Positions 9,185-16,683 of a stretch of 64,000 bases of DNA are shown here, piece after piece (positions within the stretch are counted from its first letter, which is position 1; every line of letters begins with the position of its first letter). The stretch covers positions 124,001 through 188,000 of the forward strand of contig JACKJW010000002.1 of assembly GCA_020637755.1 (NCBI GenBank), written 5' to 3'. The DNA is from Brucellaceae bacterium. GTDB lineage: Bacteria > Pseudomonadota > Alphaproteobacteria > Rhizobiales > Rhizobiaceae. Both the position numbers and the translations under genes were made by a program. The notes under the pieces were generated by a model. That model did not search any database, was not told the DNA's origin, and saw only the letters and a list, made by a program, of their open reading frames with translations.

Positions 9185-10018
9185 GTGGTGAACCAGCCGC
9201 CGCAGCAGCATAAGGCCAAGGCGCCCATGGACCCGTTCTGGGAAGAGCGGGTGGAGCGCGAGGACGGCCCCGCGCTGCTGGTCGATGTGGACGGTTTTGA
9301 GGGCCCGCTGGACCTGCTGCTGCATCTGGCGCGCAACCAGAAGGTCGATCTGGCGCGCATTTCGGTGCTGGCGCTGGCAGAGCAATACATCACCTTCATC
9401 AACCGCGCCCGCGCCTTGAAGCTGGAAATCGCGGCTGACTATCTGGTCATGGCGGCCTGGCTGGCCTTCCTGAAATCGCGCCTGCTCATCCCCAAGCCAC
9501 CAGCCGAAGGCGAACCCTCCGGCGAGGAAATGGCGGCGATCCTGCAATTCCGCCTGAAGCGGCTGGAAGCCATGCGCGACGCTGCCGCCCGGCTGGTCAA
9601 CCGCAACCGGCTCGGGCGCGATGTTTTTTCGCGCGGCATGCCGGAGGCCGTGATCCAGGAGACGCGCTCGGAATATTCCGCCTCGCTTTACGACCTGCTG
9701 ACCGCCTACGCCGCCCAGCGCCAGCGTCAGGCCATCTCGACCGTGCAGATTGCGCGCCGCGCGGTCTGGTCGCTGAAGGATGCGCGCGCCGTGCTTGCGC
9801 GCTTGCTCGGCACCATGCCGGAATGGACCGCGCTGGATGCCTTCCTGATCGATTACCTGACGACGCCGGAAGAACGCATCACCGCCATCGCCAGCACCTT
9901 TGTCGCCAGCCTTGAAATGGTGCGCGAAGGCGCGCTGGAAATGCGTCAGGAGAGGGCCTATGCGCCGCTGTTCCTGCGCGCCAGAACCCCCGCCGCACCG
10001 GAGGCTGCCCATGGATGA
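9185..10018 (+). CDS. scpA: Segregation and condensation protein A (kleisin)
   Basis: 277 aa. ScpA is the kleisin subunit that with ScpB and Smc forms the bacterial condensin. The conserved opening FEGPLDLLLHLARNQKVDL and the C-terminal winged-helix segment are clear. The start is GTG at 9185 or 9188; AAAGGAG ends about 6 bases before, and no upstream ATG exists. Its last 8 bases overlap scpB. Confidence 0.92.
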   Translation: MVNQPPQQHKAKAPMDPFWEERVEREDGPALLVDVDGFEGPLDLLLHLARNQKVDLARISVLALAEQYITFINRARALKLEIAADYLVMAAWLAFLKSRLLIPKPPAEGEPSGEEMAAILQFRLKRLEAMRDAAARLVNRNRLGRDVFSRGMPEAVIQETRSEYSASLYDLLTAYAAQRQRQAISTVQIARRAVWSLKDARAVLARLLGTMPEWTALDAFLIDYLTTPEERITAIASTFVASLEMVREGALEMRQERAYAPLFLRARTPAAPEAAHG

Positions 10019-10748
10019 CCAGGCCATGACGATGGACCACGACGAGGGCCTTGAATCGGCCGTGGAACTTGCCACATCGCGCGCGATGACACCGGACGAA
10101 CTGCACGAGGCGGGCCGCATGGCCGAGGCACTGATCTTTGCCTCCGCCACGCCGGTTTCCGAGCGCCTGTTGGCCGACCGTCTGCCTTCGGGCACCGACA
10201 TCCGCGCCGTGCTGGACCATCTGCAGGGCCTTTATGCGGTGCGTGGCGTCAATCTGGTGCGGGCAGGGGATGCCTGGGCCTTCCGCACGGCAGGCGACCT
10301 GTCCTTCCTGATGAGCCGCGACGCCGTGCAGCAGAAGAAGCTCTCGCGCGCCGCACTCGAGGTGCTCGCCATCATCGCCTACCACCAGCCGGTCACACGC
10401 GCCGAGATCGAGGAAGTGCGCGGTGTGGAAACGTCCAAGGGCACGCTGGATACGCTGCTGGAATCGGGTTGGGTGCGCATGCGCGGCCGGCGCCGCACGC
10501 CCGGCCGTCCTGTCACCTATGGCACGACGACGGATTTCCTCGACCATTTCGGGCTGGAGGAATTGCGCGACCTGCCTGGCATGGACGAGTTGAAGGGTGC
10601 GGGCCTGCTGTCCGGCCGCATGCCGTCGAACTTCCAGATCCCGGTTCCGCCCGCCCAGGGCGACCTGCTGGCCGATGACGAGGACCCTTTGACCGACATC
10701 GACCTGGAGGAACTCGGCTTGTTGACACCCGGCGGCGGGGATGGTTGA
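10011..10748 (+). CDS. scpB: Segregation and condensation protein B
   Basis: 245 aa. Two winged-helix domains with conserved EALIFASATPVSERLLADRL and the ALEVLAIIAYHQPVTRAEIE block followed by RGRRRTPGRPVTYGTT. It partners ScpA in the Smc condensin. ATG at 10011 overlaps the scpA stop (ATGGATGA) with GGAGG-type sequence just upstream, implying translational coupling. The C-terminal 35 residues are acidic. Confidence 0.93.
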   Translation: MDDQAMTMDHDEGLESAVELATSRAMTPDELHEAGRMAEALIFASATPVSERLLADRLPSGTDIRAVLDHLQGLYAVRGVNLVRAGDAWAFRTAGDLSFLMSRDAVQQKKLSRAALEVLAIIAYHQPVTRAEIEEVRGVETSKGTLDTLLESGWVRMRGRRRTPGRPVTYGTTTDFLDHFGLEELRDLPGMDELKGAGLLSGRMPSNFQIPVPPAQGDLLADDEDPLTDIDLEELGLLTPGGGDG

Positions 10749-10794
10749 TCAGGAGCCGGTCCGGGCAGAACTGCCCTTCTGACAGGTGGTGTGA

Positions 10795-11895
10795 ATGGGG
10801 CAGGCAATGGAAAGCGCGAGCCGCGTACCGGCGGCAGTCACCTTTGCCGCGCGCCTTTCCTTCGAGGATATTCGCCATTCCTATGACGGCACGCAAACCC
10901 TGCGGGGTCTCTCGCTGGTGGCTGAACCGGGGCAGGTGACCTGCCTGTTGGGTCCCTCCGGATCCGGCAAGACGACCCTGTTGCGCATTGCCTCCGGCAT
11001 CGAGCCACAGGCCTCGGGCCGTATCCTGCTGAACGACCGCGAAATCGCCGGCCCTTCCGTGTTCCTGCCGCCCGAAAAACGCTCCATCGGCCTCGTCTTC
11101 CAGGATTTCGCGCTCTTTCCGCATCTGACCATCCTTCAGAACGTAAAATTCGGGCTCACCGCCCTGTCGCCGGCCGAGGCAGACCGCGAAGCGCGTATCG
11201 CGCTGTCGCGCGTCGGGCTGGAACATTACGCCGATGCCTGGCCGCATCTCCTTTCAGGTGGCGAGCAGCAGCGCGTGGCGCTGGCCCGCGCCATTGCGCC
11301 GCGCCCGGCCGTGCTGCTGATGGATGAGCCGTTTTCGGGCCTTGATTCCCGCCTCAAGGACACGGTGCGGGCGGAAACGCTGGATATCCTGCGCCAGAGC
11401 CGCACCACCGCCATTGTCGTCACCCATGATGCCGAGGAGGCCATGCGCATGGGCGACCGCATTGCCCTGTTGAAGGACGGACGGCTGGTTCAGGCCGGAA
11501 CGGCGGAGGAAATCTACTACAAGCCCGTCAACCTGTTTGCGGCCGGCTTCTTCGCCGAGATGAACCTGTTCCGCGCCACGGTCGGCGATGGCGAGGTGGC
11601 AACCCCGCTCGGCATTTTTCAGGCCGGGGACCTCGGCGACGGCACGCCGGTGACGGTGGCCATCCGGCTGGCCGGAATCGAGGTGGACGAAAGCGATGGA
11701 TCAATCCCGGCGCGGGTGCTATCACGGCGCTTCCTCGGGATTGCGGAGATCCTCGATCTCGCCATCCCCGGAGCCGACAAGCCCGTCCGGGCGCGCATCA
11801 GGCACGGTACGCTTGCTCCCGGCAGGCGCGAATTCTCGGTGAGCGTCCGCAAATCCGATGTGCTGGTGTTTGAATCCGGCTCCGAAAATGCCTAA
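10795..11895 (+). CDS. ABC transporter ATP-binding protein (Fe3+/spermidine-type, with TOBE domain)
   Basis: 366 aa. Walker A GPSGSGKTT, Q-loop VFQDFALFPHL, signature LSGGEQQRVALARAI, Walker B VLLMDEPFSGLD and switch His in VTHDAEEAM are all present, followed by a TOBE-like C-terminal region (about 285-360). This architecture belongs to the CUT1/FbpC/PotA class that energises importers of iron, polyamines or thiosulfate. No permease or binding protein lies nearby, so substrate is unknown. It sits between scpB and tatA in the same direction. ATG at 10795 is taken; 10807 is an alternative. Confidence 0.85.
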   Translation: MGQAMESASRVPAAVTFAARLSFEDIRHSYDGTQTLRGLSLVAEPGQVTCLLGPSGSGKTTLLRIASGIEPQASGRILLNDREIAGPSVFLPPEKRSIGLVFQDFALFPHLTILQNVKFGLTALSPAEADREARIALSRVGLEHYADAWPHLLSGGEQQRVALARAIAPRPAVLLMDEPFSGLDSRLKDTVRAETLDILRQSRTTAIVVTHDAEEAMRMGDRIALLKDGRLVQAGTAEEIYYKPVNLFAAGFFAEMNLFRATVGDGEVATPLGIFQAGDLGDGTPVTVAIRLAGIEVDESDGSIPARVLSRRFLGIAEILDLAIPGADKPVRARIRHGTLAPGRREFSVSVRKSDVLVFESGSENA

Positions 11896-11930
11896 GTCAG
11901 CGCCAGGCGCTCAAAAAACAAGAGGATGAA

Positions 11931-12149
11931 ATGGGAACCTTTTCAATCTGGCATTGGATCATCGTCCTGGTGGTCGTGTTGCTCCTGTTCGGCCGCGGCA
12001 AGATCCCGGAACTGATGGGCGACGTCGCCAAGGGTATCAAGAGCTTCAAGAAGGGCATGGCCGACGACGACGCCGAAGCGGCGCGCACGGTCGAGCACCG
12101 CAAGGATGAGACCGTTTCCGAATCCAAGGAAAAATCGGCCAATTCCTGA
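11931..12149 (+). CDS. tatA: Sec-independent translocase protein TatA
   Basis: 72 aa. One N-terminal transmembrane helix (WHWIIVLVVVLLLFGRGKIPE) with the conserved FGRGK hinge, an amphipathic helix ending KSFKKGMADDD, and a charged tail. It forms the size-variable pore of the twin-arginine export system. AGAGG lies just before the start. Two hairpins separate it from tatB. Confidence 0.93.
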   Translation: MGTFSIWHWIIVLVVVLLLFGRGKIPELMGDVAKGIKSFKKGMADDDAEAARTVEHRKDETVSESKEKSANS

Positions 12150-12163
12150 CGGGATCGCCGGAC

Positions 12164-12210
12164 GGGGCGCCCTCCGGGCGCTCCCAGAGCCCGCTCGGGT
12201 GAGCGGGTTT
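12164..12210 (+). terminator. Tandem hairpins between tatA and tatB, possible attenuator
   Basis: Hairpin 1: GGGGCGCCC with GGGCGCTCC (9 pairs, one G-T) at 12164-12184. Hairpin 2: CCCGCTC with GAGCGGG (7 perfect pairs, GGGT loop) at 12190-12207, followed by TTT. The short T tract suggests partial termination or mRNA stabilisation rather than a full stop. Confidence 0.5.
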
Positions 12211-12235
12211 CCACCTACGGGGCAGTTGAAACCTC

Positions 12236-12772
12236 ATGTTTGATATCGGCTGGCAGGAAATCCTTGTCATCGCGATCGTGCTGATCGTGGTCGTCGGTCC
12301 CAAGGACCTGCCAAGAATGCTGCGCACCTTCGGGCGCACGACGGCGAAAATGCGCTCCATGGCGGGCGATTTCCGCCGCCAGTTCGATGACGCGCTCAAG
12401 GAAGCCGAGCTGGATGAGGTGAAATCGCTGGTCGATACGGCCCGCAGCCTCAATCCGGCCGAAAGCGTCAAGAAGCATCTCAACCCCATCGCCAGGGTGG
12501 GCGAGGAAATCCGCGCCGGGCTGGCCGAGAGCACGAAACCGGCCCCTGCCGCCGCAGCGGCCAAGGGTGGCGAGCCGGCTGCCCCGTCCATCCATCCCGC
12601 TGATCCGGCCAAGACCGGAGCCACCGCCCTTCCGGAAGGCATGACCAAGCCTGCCACCAAGCCGAAGGCGCCCGCCAAGGCCGCCGGCGCGGCGCCGAAG
12701 CCTGCGAAGCCCAAAGCCCCGGCAAAGGCAGCGGCCAAGGCCAAGGCCAAGAAGACGGAACCGAAGACGTGA
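12236..12772 (+). CDS. tatB: Sec-independent translocase protein TatB
   Basis: 178 aa. N-terminal helix FDIGWQEILVIAIVLIVVVG with the TatB-type Glu in the membrane segment, then GPKDLPRMLRTFGR and a long amphipathic helix. The last ~75 residues are Ala/Lys/Pro-rich low complexity. TatB and TatC form the receptor for twin-arginine signal peptides. The stop overlaps the tatC start (GTGA). Confidence 0.93.
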   Translation: MFDIGWQEILVIAIVLIVVVGPKDLPRMLRTFGRTTAKMRSMAGDFRRQFDDALKEAELDEVKSLVDTARSLNPAESVKKHLNPIARVGEEIRAGLAESTKPAPAAAAAKGGEPAAPSIHPADPAKTGATALPEGMTKPATKPKAPAKAAGAAPKPAKPKAPAKAAAKAKAKKTEPKT

Positions 12773-13701
12773 GCAAGCCAGAGGTCGATATCGACGAATC
12801 GTCGGCACCGCTGATCGAACACCTGATCGAGCTGCGCACGCGCCTGATGTGGGCCATAGGCGGCTTTTTCGTCGCCTTCCTCGTGTGCTTCGCCTTCGCC
12901 AAGAACCTCTTCAACCTGCTCGTCCAGCCGTTCAAGTGGTCTGTCGAATGGGCGGGGCTCGATCATCGCAAGGTCGAGCTGATCTACACCGCGCCGCAGG
13001 AATTCTTCTTCACTCAGATCAAGATCGCGATGTTCGGCGGCCTCGTGATCGCCTTTCCGCTGATCGCGGCCCAGGTCTACAAATTTGTGGCGCCAGGCCT
13101 CTACCGCAACGAGCGCAGGGCCTTCCTGCCGTTCCTCGTCGCGTCGCCGATCCTGTTCCTCATTGGCGCTGCGCTCGTCTACTTCTTCTTCATGCCCATG
13201 GTCATGTGGTTCTTCCTGGCCATGGAGCAAACCGGCGGGGAGGGCGAGGTGGGCATCTCGCTCCTGCCGAAGGTGTCCGAGTATCTCGGCCTTGTCATGA
13301 CGCTGATCTTCGCCTTCGGGCTGGTGTTCCAGTTGCCCGTGGTGACGACGCTTCTGGCGCGCGCAGGCCTTGCGACGTCGCAGGGGCTGAAGGAGAAGCG
13401 TAAATACGCCATCGTCGTCGCCTTCGTCGCTGCCGCCGTCCTGACGCCGCCCGATCCGGTCAGCCAGATCGGCCTCGCCCTGCCGACCATCCTGCTCTAC
13501 GAGATCTCCATCATCACCGCCCGCTGGGTGGAGCGCGAGCGCGCCGCCGCGTCTTCCCAGGCTGAAGCCGAAGCCGAAAAGGCGGCAACGGAAGTGGCTG
13601 CTGCAAACGCGGCGGATGACGATCCCGGTGCGGTAGCAACCGATGACGCCGAAGCAAACGCCAGGACATCCGGCAAGGACGGCGCGGCGCCGTCCGCCTG
13701 A
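12769..13701 (+). CDS. tatC: Sec-independent translocase protein TatC
   Basis: 310 aa with six membrane segments. The N-terminal APLIEHLIELRTRLMWA block and the conserved FVAPGLYRNERR and LTPPDPVSQIGLALP segments identify TatC, the twin-arginine signal receptor. GTG at 12769 overlaps the tatB stop by four bases. The C-terminal ~55 residues are an acidic Ala-rich tail beyond the usual TatC length. Confidence 0.94.
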   Translation: MSKPEVDIDESSAPLIEHLIELRTRLMWAIGGFFVAFLVCFAFAKNLFNLLVQPFKWSVEWAGLDHRKVELIYTAPQEFFFTQIKIAMFGGLVIAFPLIAAQVYKFVAPGLYRNERRAFLPFLVASPILFLIGAALVYFFFMPMVMWFFLAMEQTGGEGEVGISLLPKVSEYLGLVMTLIFAFGLVFQLPVVTTLLARAGLATSQGLKEKRKYAIVVAFVAAAVLTPPDPVSQIGLALPTILLYEISIITARWVERERAAASSQAEAEAEKAATEVAAANAADDDPGAVATDDAEANARTSGKDGAAPSA

Positions 13702-13831
13702 GCCACTGGCGTGCACCCCGTCGGGGCGTTGCGGCAGCATTGACAGGCGAATCGCGCTATGGCTCATGCCAGACATCTGACGAGGCAGCCGGTTCCGCGC
13801 TGCCCCCGGTAGCAAGACCCAAGGCTGGACC

Positions 13832-15121
13832 ATGCTCGACATCAAGTGGATACGCGAAAACCCCGAAGCGCTGGACGCCGCGCTGGCCAAACGTGGCGCC
13901 GCGCTGCAGGCCGCCGCTTTGGTGGCGCTGGACGAGGAACGCCGCGCCGGGATCGCCAAACTCCAGACCATGCAGGAGCGCCGCAACGCCGCCTCGAAGG
14001 AAATCGGCATGGCCATGGGCCGAAAGGACATGGAGACGGCGGAAAAACTGAAGGCGGAGGTCGCCTCCCTGAAGGATGCGCTGCAGGCCGGAGAAGCTGC
14101 CGGGCGTGATCTGGAGGCGAGCCTGCGCGATGCGCTGGCCCGCGTGCCGAACATTCCGCTCGATGACGTGCCCGTTGGTCCGGACGAGAGCGCGAACGTG
14201 GAACTGCGCAAGGTCGGCCGCGTACCGAACCACGACTTCAAGCCGAAGGAACATTACGAGCTCGGCGAGGCGCTCGGCCTGATGGATTTCGAGACGGCGG
14301 CCAAACTCTCCGGTTCGCGCTTCACCGTGGTCAAGGGCGCGCTCGCCCGCCTTGAACGCGCTCTCGGCCAGTTCATGCTGGACCTGCACACCGGCGAGAA
14401 CGGCTACATGGAGGTCAACCCGCCGCTGCTGGTGAGGGACGAGACCTTCTTCGGCACCGGCCAGCTTCCCAAATTCGAGGAAGACCTGTTCTTCATGCCG
14501 CATGGCAATGCCCGCCTGGGCCTGATCCCCACCGCCGAAGTACCCCTGACCAACATGGTCTCCGGCGAGATCGTGGATGAGGCGGCGCTGCCACTGCGCA
14601 TGACGGCGCTCACCGCCTGCTTCCGCTCGGAAGCCGGATCGGCAGGGCGCGACACGCGCGGCATGCTGCGCCAGCACCAGTTCAACAAGGTCGAGCTGGT
14701 CTCGATCACCACCGCCGAGCAGGCGCTTGCAGAGCATGAGCGCATGACGGCCTGCGCCGAGGAAGTGTTGAAGCGACTCGGCCTGGCCTATCGCGTGGTC
14801 GTGCTGTGCACCGGCGACATGGGTTTTGGCGCGCGCAAGACCTATGACATCGAGGTCTGGCTGCCCGGACAGGATGCCTACCGGGAAATCTCCTCCTGCT
14901 CGGTCTGCGGCGATTTCCAGGGCCGCCGCATGAACGCGCGCTATCGCAAGGCCGGCGAAAAGCAGACGCAATTCGTCCATACACTGAACGGCTCGGGCAT
15001 TGCGGTCGGCCGCGCGCTGATCGCGGTCATGGAGAATTACCAGAATGCCGACGGCTCGATCACCGTTCCGGAGGCGTTGCGCCCCTACATGGGCGGGCTG
15101 GAGACCATCGCTGCGGCGTGA
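13832..15121 (+). CDS. serS: Seryl-tRNA synthetase
   Basis: 429 aa class II synthetase. N-terminal coiled-coil arm (about 25-105), motif 2 FRSEAGSAGRDTRGMLRQHQ and motif 3 with GSGIAVGRALIAVMENYQ. It charges tRNA-Ser and tRNA-Sec. A TTGACA hexamer at 13740 upstream might be a -35 element, but no convincing -10 is visible at the right distance. surE follows after 38 bases. Confidence 0.95.
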   Translation: MLDIKWIRENPEALDAALAKRGAALQAAALVALDEERRAGIAKLQTMQERRNAASKEIGMAMGRKDMETAEKLKAEVASLKDALQAGEAAGRDLEASLRDALARVPNIPLDDVPVGPDESANVELRKVGRVPNHDFKPKEHYELGEALGLMDFETAAKLSGSRFTVVKGALARLERALGQFMLDLHTGENGYMEVNPPLLVRDETFFGTGQLPKFEEDLFFMPHGNARLGLIPTAEVPLTNMVSGEIVDEAALPLRMTALTACFRSEAGSAGRDTRGMLRQHQFNKVELVSITTAEQALAEHERMTACAEEVLKRLGLAYRVVVLCTGDMGFGARKTYDIEVWLPGQDAYREISSCSVCGDFQGRRMNARYRKAGEKQTQFVHTLNGSGIAVGRALIAVMENYQNADGSITVPEALRPYMGGLETIAAA

Positions 15122-15159
15122 CAGCTGCGTGATCCAAAATCTCGGGAAGACGGACCAAC

Positions 15160-15915
15160 ATGCGGATTTTGCTGACAAACGACGACGGTATCCATGATGA
15201 GGGCATCGCGGTGCTGGAACGCATCGCCCGCCAGCTTTCCGATGACGTCTGGGTCGTGGCGCCGGAAAGCGACCAGTCCGGCCTGTCCCATTCGCTGACG
15301 CTTTCCCACCCGCTGCGCCTGCGCAAGCTTGATGACCGCCATTTTGCCGTGCGCGGCACGCCGACCGATTGCGTGATCATGGGTGTCAAGCACATCATGC
15401 CCGAGCCGCCGGACCTGATCCTGTCGGGCGTCAACTCCGGCACCAACATTGCCGATGACGTGACCTATTCGGGCACGGTGGCCGGGGCCATGGAAGGCAC
15501 GCTGGTCGGCATTCCGTCCTTCGCGCTGAGCCAGGGCTATAATTTCGCCGACGAGGGCCGCATCGTGCCCTACCAGACGGCGGAAACCCACGCGCCGGGC
15601 CTGCTGCGCAAGCTGCTGCGGGCAAAACTGCCGCAGGGCGTGCTGCTCAACATCAACTTTCCCAATTGCCAGCCGGACGAGGTGAAGGGCGTCAGCGTCA
15701 CCGCCCAGGGCAAGATCGTCTACGGCCTTGGCGTGGAAGAGCGCCGTGACGGGCGCAATTTCCCCTATTACTGGCTGCGTTTCGGCCGCAAGCAGTTCGA
15801 TGCCGACGAAGGTTCCGACATTGCGGCCCTGCGGGCAGACCGCATTTCCGTCACGCCGTTGAAGCTGGACCTCACCGCCCATGAGGCGCGCCAGGCGCTG
15901 GAGCGCGTGCTCTGA
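15160..15915 (+). CDS. surE: 5'/3'-nucleotidase SurE
   Basis: 251 aa. Metal-binding LLTNDDGIHDEGI at the N-terminus, PESDQSGLSHSLT, and SGVNSGTNIADDVTYSGTVA are the SurE nucleotidase motifs. The enzyme dephosphorylates nucleoside monophosphates and is linked to stationary-phase survival. The stop codon shares one base with the pcm start (TGATG), as in many surE-pcm-nlpD clusters. Confidence 0.95.
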   Translation: MRILLTNDDGIHDEGIAVLERIARQLSDDVWVVAPESDQSGLSHSLTLSHPLRLRKLDDRHFAVRGTPTDCVIMGVKHIMPEPPDLILSGVNSGTNIADDVTYSGTVAGAMEGTLVGIPSFALSQGYNFADEGRIVPYQTAETHAPGLLRKLLRAKLPQGVLLNINFPNCQPDEVKGVSVTAQGKIVYGLGVEERRDGRNFPYYWLRFGRKQFDADEGSDIAALRADRISVTPLKLDLTAHEARQALERVL

Positions 15916-16574
15916 TGCAGGATTTGGCGCGCATCGGAGACCGGGAAGGCATGGCGTCTTTTGTCATGCGCATGCGCGCGATCGGTATTGACGACAAGCG
16001 GTTGTTTTCCGCCATGGAAATGACGCCGCGCCGCGCCTTCGTGCCGGCCGAATTCCAGTCCGCCGTCTGGTCGGCGCGCACCGTTCCGATTGCCTGTGGC
16101 GAGACGCTGGAAGGCATCGACCTGCAGGGCCGTGTACTGGCGGCGCTGGAACCGGCAGACGGTCAGCGCGTGCTGGAGATCGGCACGGGTTCCGGCTATT
16201 CGGCTGCCGTGCTGGCACGTCTGGCTGGCCGTGTCACGTCCGTCGAGCGCTTCCGCACGCTGGTCACCGACGCGCAGGAGCGCCTGCGCACACTCGGCCT
16301 TGTCAATGTCGTGCTGAAGCATGGTGATGCCGAGCGCGCCGTGGAAGGCGAGGGGCCCTATGACCGCATCCTGGTCTGGGCAGCCTTTGACGCGCTTCCC
16401 CGCAATTTCACTGACTTGCTGTCCTCCGGCGGTGTGATGGTCTGCGCCATCGGCCCTGCGGAGGAGCCGCAGCAACTGGTCAAGCTGACCAAGATCGGCA
16501 GCCGGTTCGAGCGCGAAGACCTGGGCAAGGTACGCTTCCAGCCGTTGGCGCGCGGTGTTGCAGCAAGGCTCTGA
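15915..16574 (+). CDS. pcm: Protein-L-isoaspartate O-methyltransferase
   Basis: 219 aa. SAM-binding motif I LEIGTGSGYSAAVLARLAG and the preceding RRAFVPAEFQ and IACGETL segments identify PCMT, which methylates L-isoaspartyl residues to start protein repair. Translationally coupled to surE by TGATG. The protein is full length. Confidence 0.93.
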   Translation: MQDLARIGDREGMASFVMRMRAIGIDDKRLFSAMEMTPRRAFVPAEFQSAVWSARTVPIACGETLEGIDLQGRVLAALEPADGQRVLEIGTGSGYSAAVLARLAGRVTSVERFRTLVTDAQERLRTLGLVNVVLKHGDAERAVEGEGPYDRILVWAAFDALPRNFTDLLSSGGVMVCAIGPAEEPQQLVKLTKIGSRFEREDLGKVRFQPLARGVAARL

Positions 16575-16611
16575 GAATTTTCCGCCGGTACACCGGTCCC
16601 GCCTGCACCCC

Positions 16612-16648
16612 TTAACCGCGCGGTAAGATTAACGCGCTTTAATCATGG
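16612..16648 (+). promoter_or_regulatory. TTAA-rich block before the NlpD-like gene, possible CtrA-type sites
   Basis: TTAACC, TTAACG and TTAATCAT occur within 37 bases of otherwise GC-rich sequence, about 40-70 bases before the start codon. CtrA half-sites in alphaproteobacteria resemble TTAACCAT and full sites TTAA-N7-TTAA. Here the closest pair (16629-16642) has N6 spacing, so the match is imperfect. Confidence 0.3.
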
Positions 16649-16683
16649 TGCTGTATGTACCGGGTTAGTGGCGGGTAAGTGTC

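Noticed and set aside
13740..13768. TTGACA as a serS promoter
   Set aside because: TATGGC lies only 12 bases downstream and the sequence at 17 bases (CTCATG) is a poor -10.
12046..14241. 731-codon minus-strand open frame antisense to tatA-serS
   Set aside because: High-GC shadow; the plus strand carries clear TatA, TatB, TatC and SerS with family motifs, and the antisense product is low complexity without homology.
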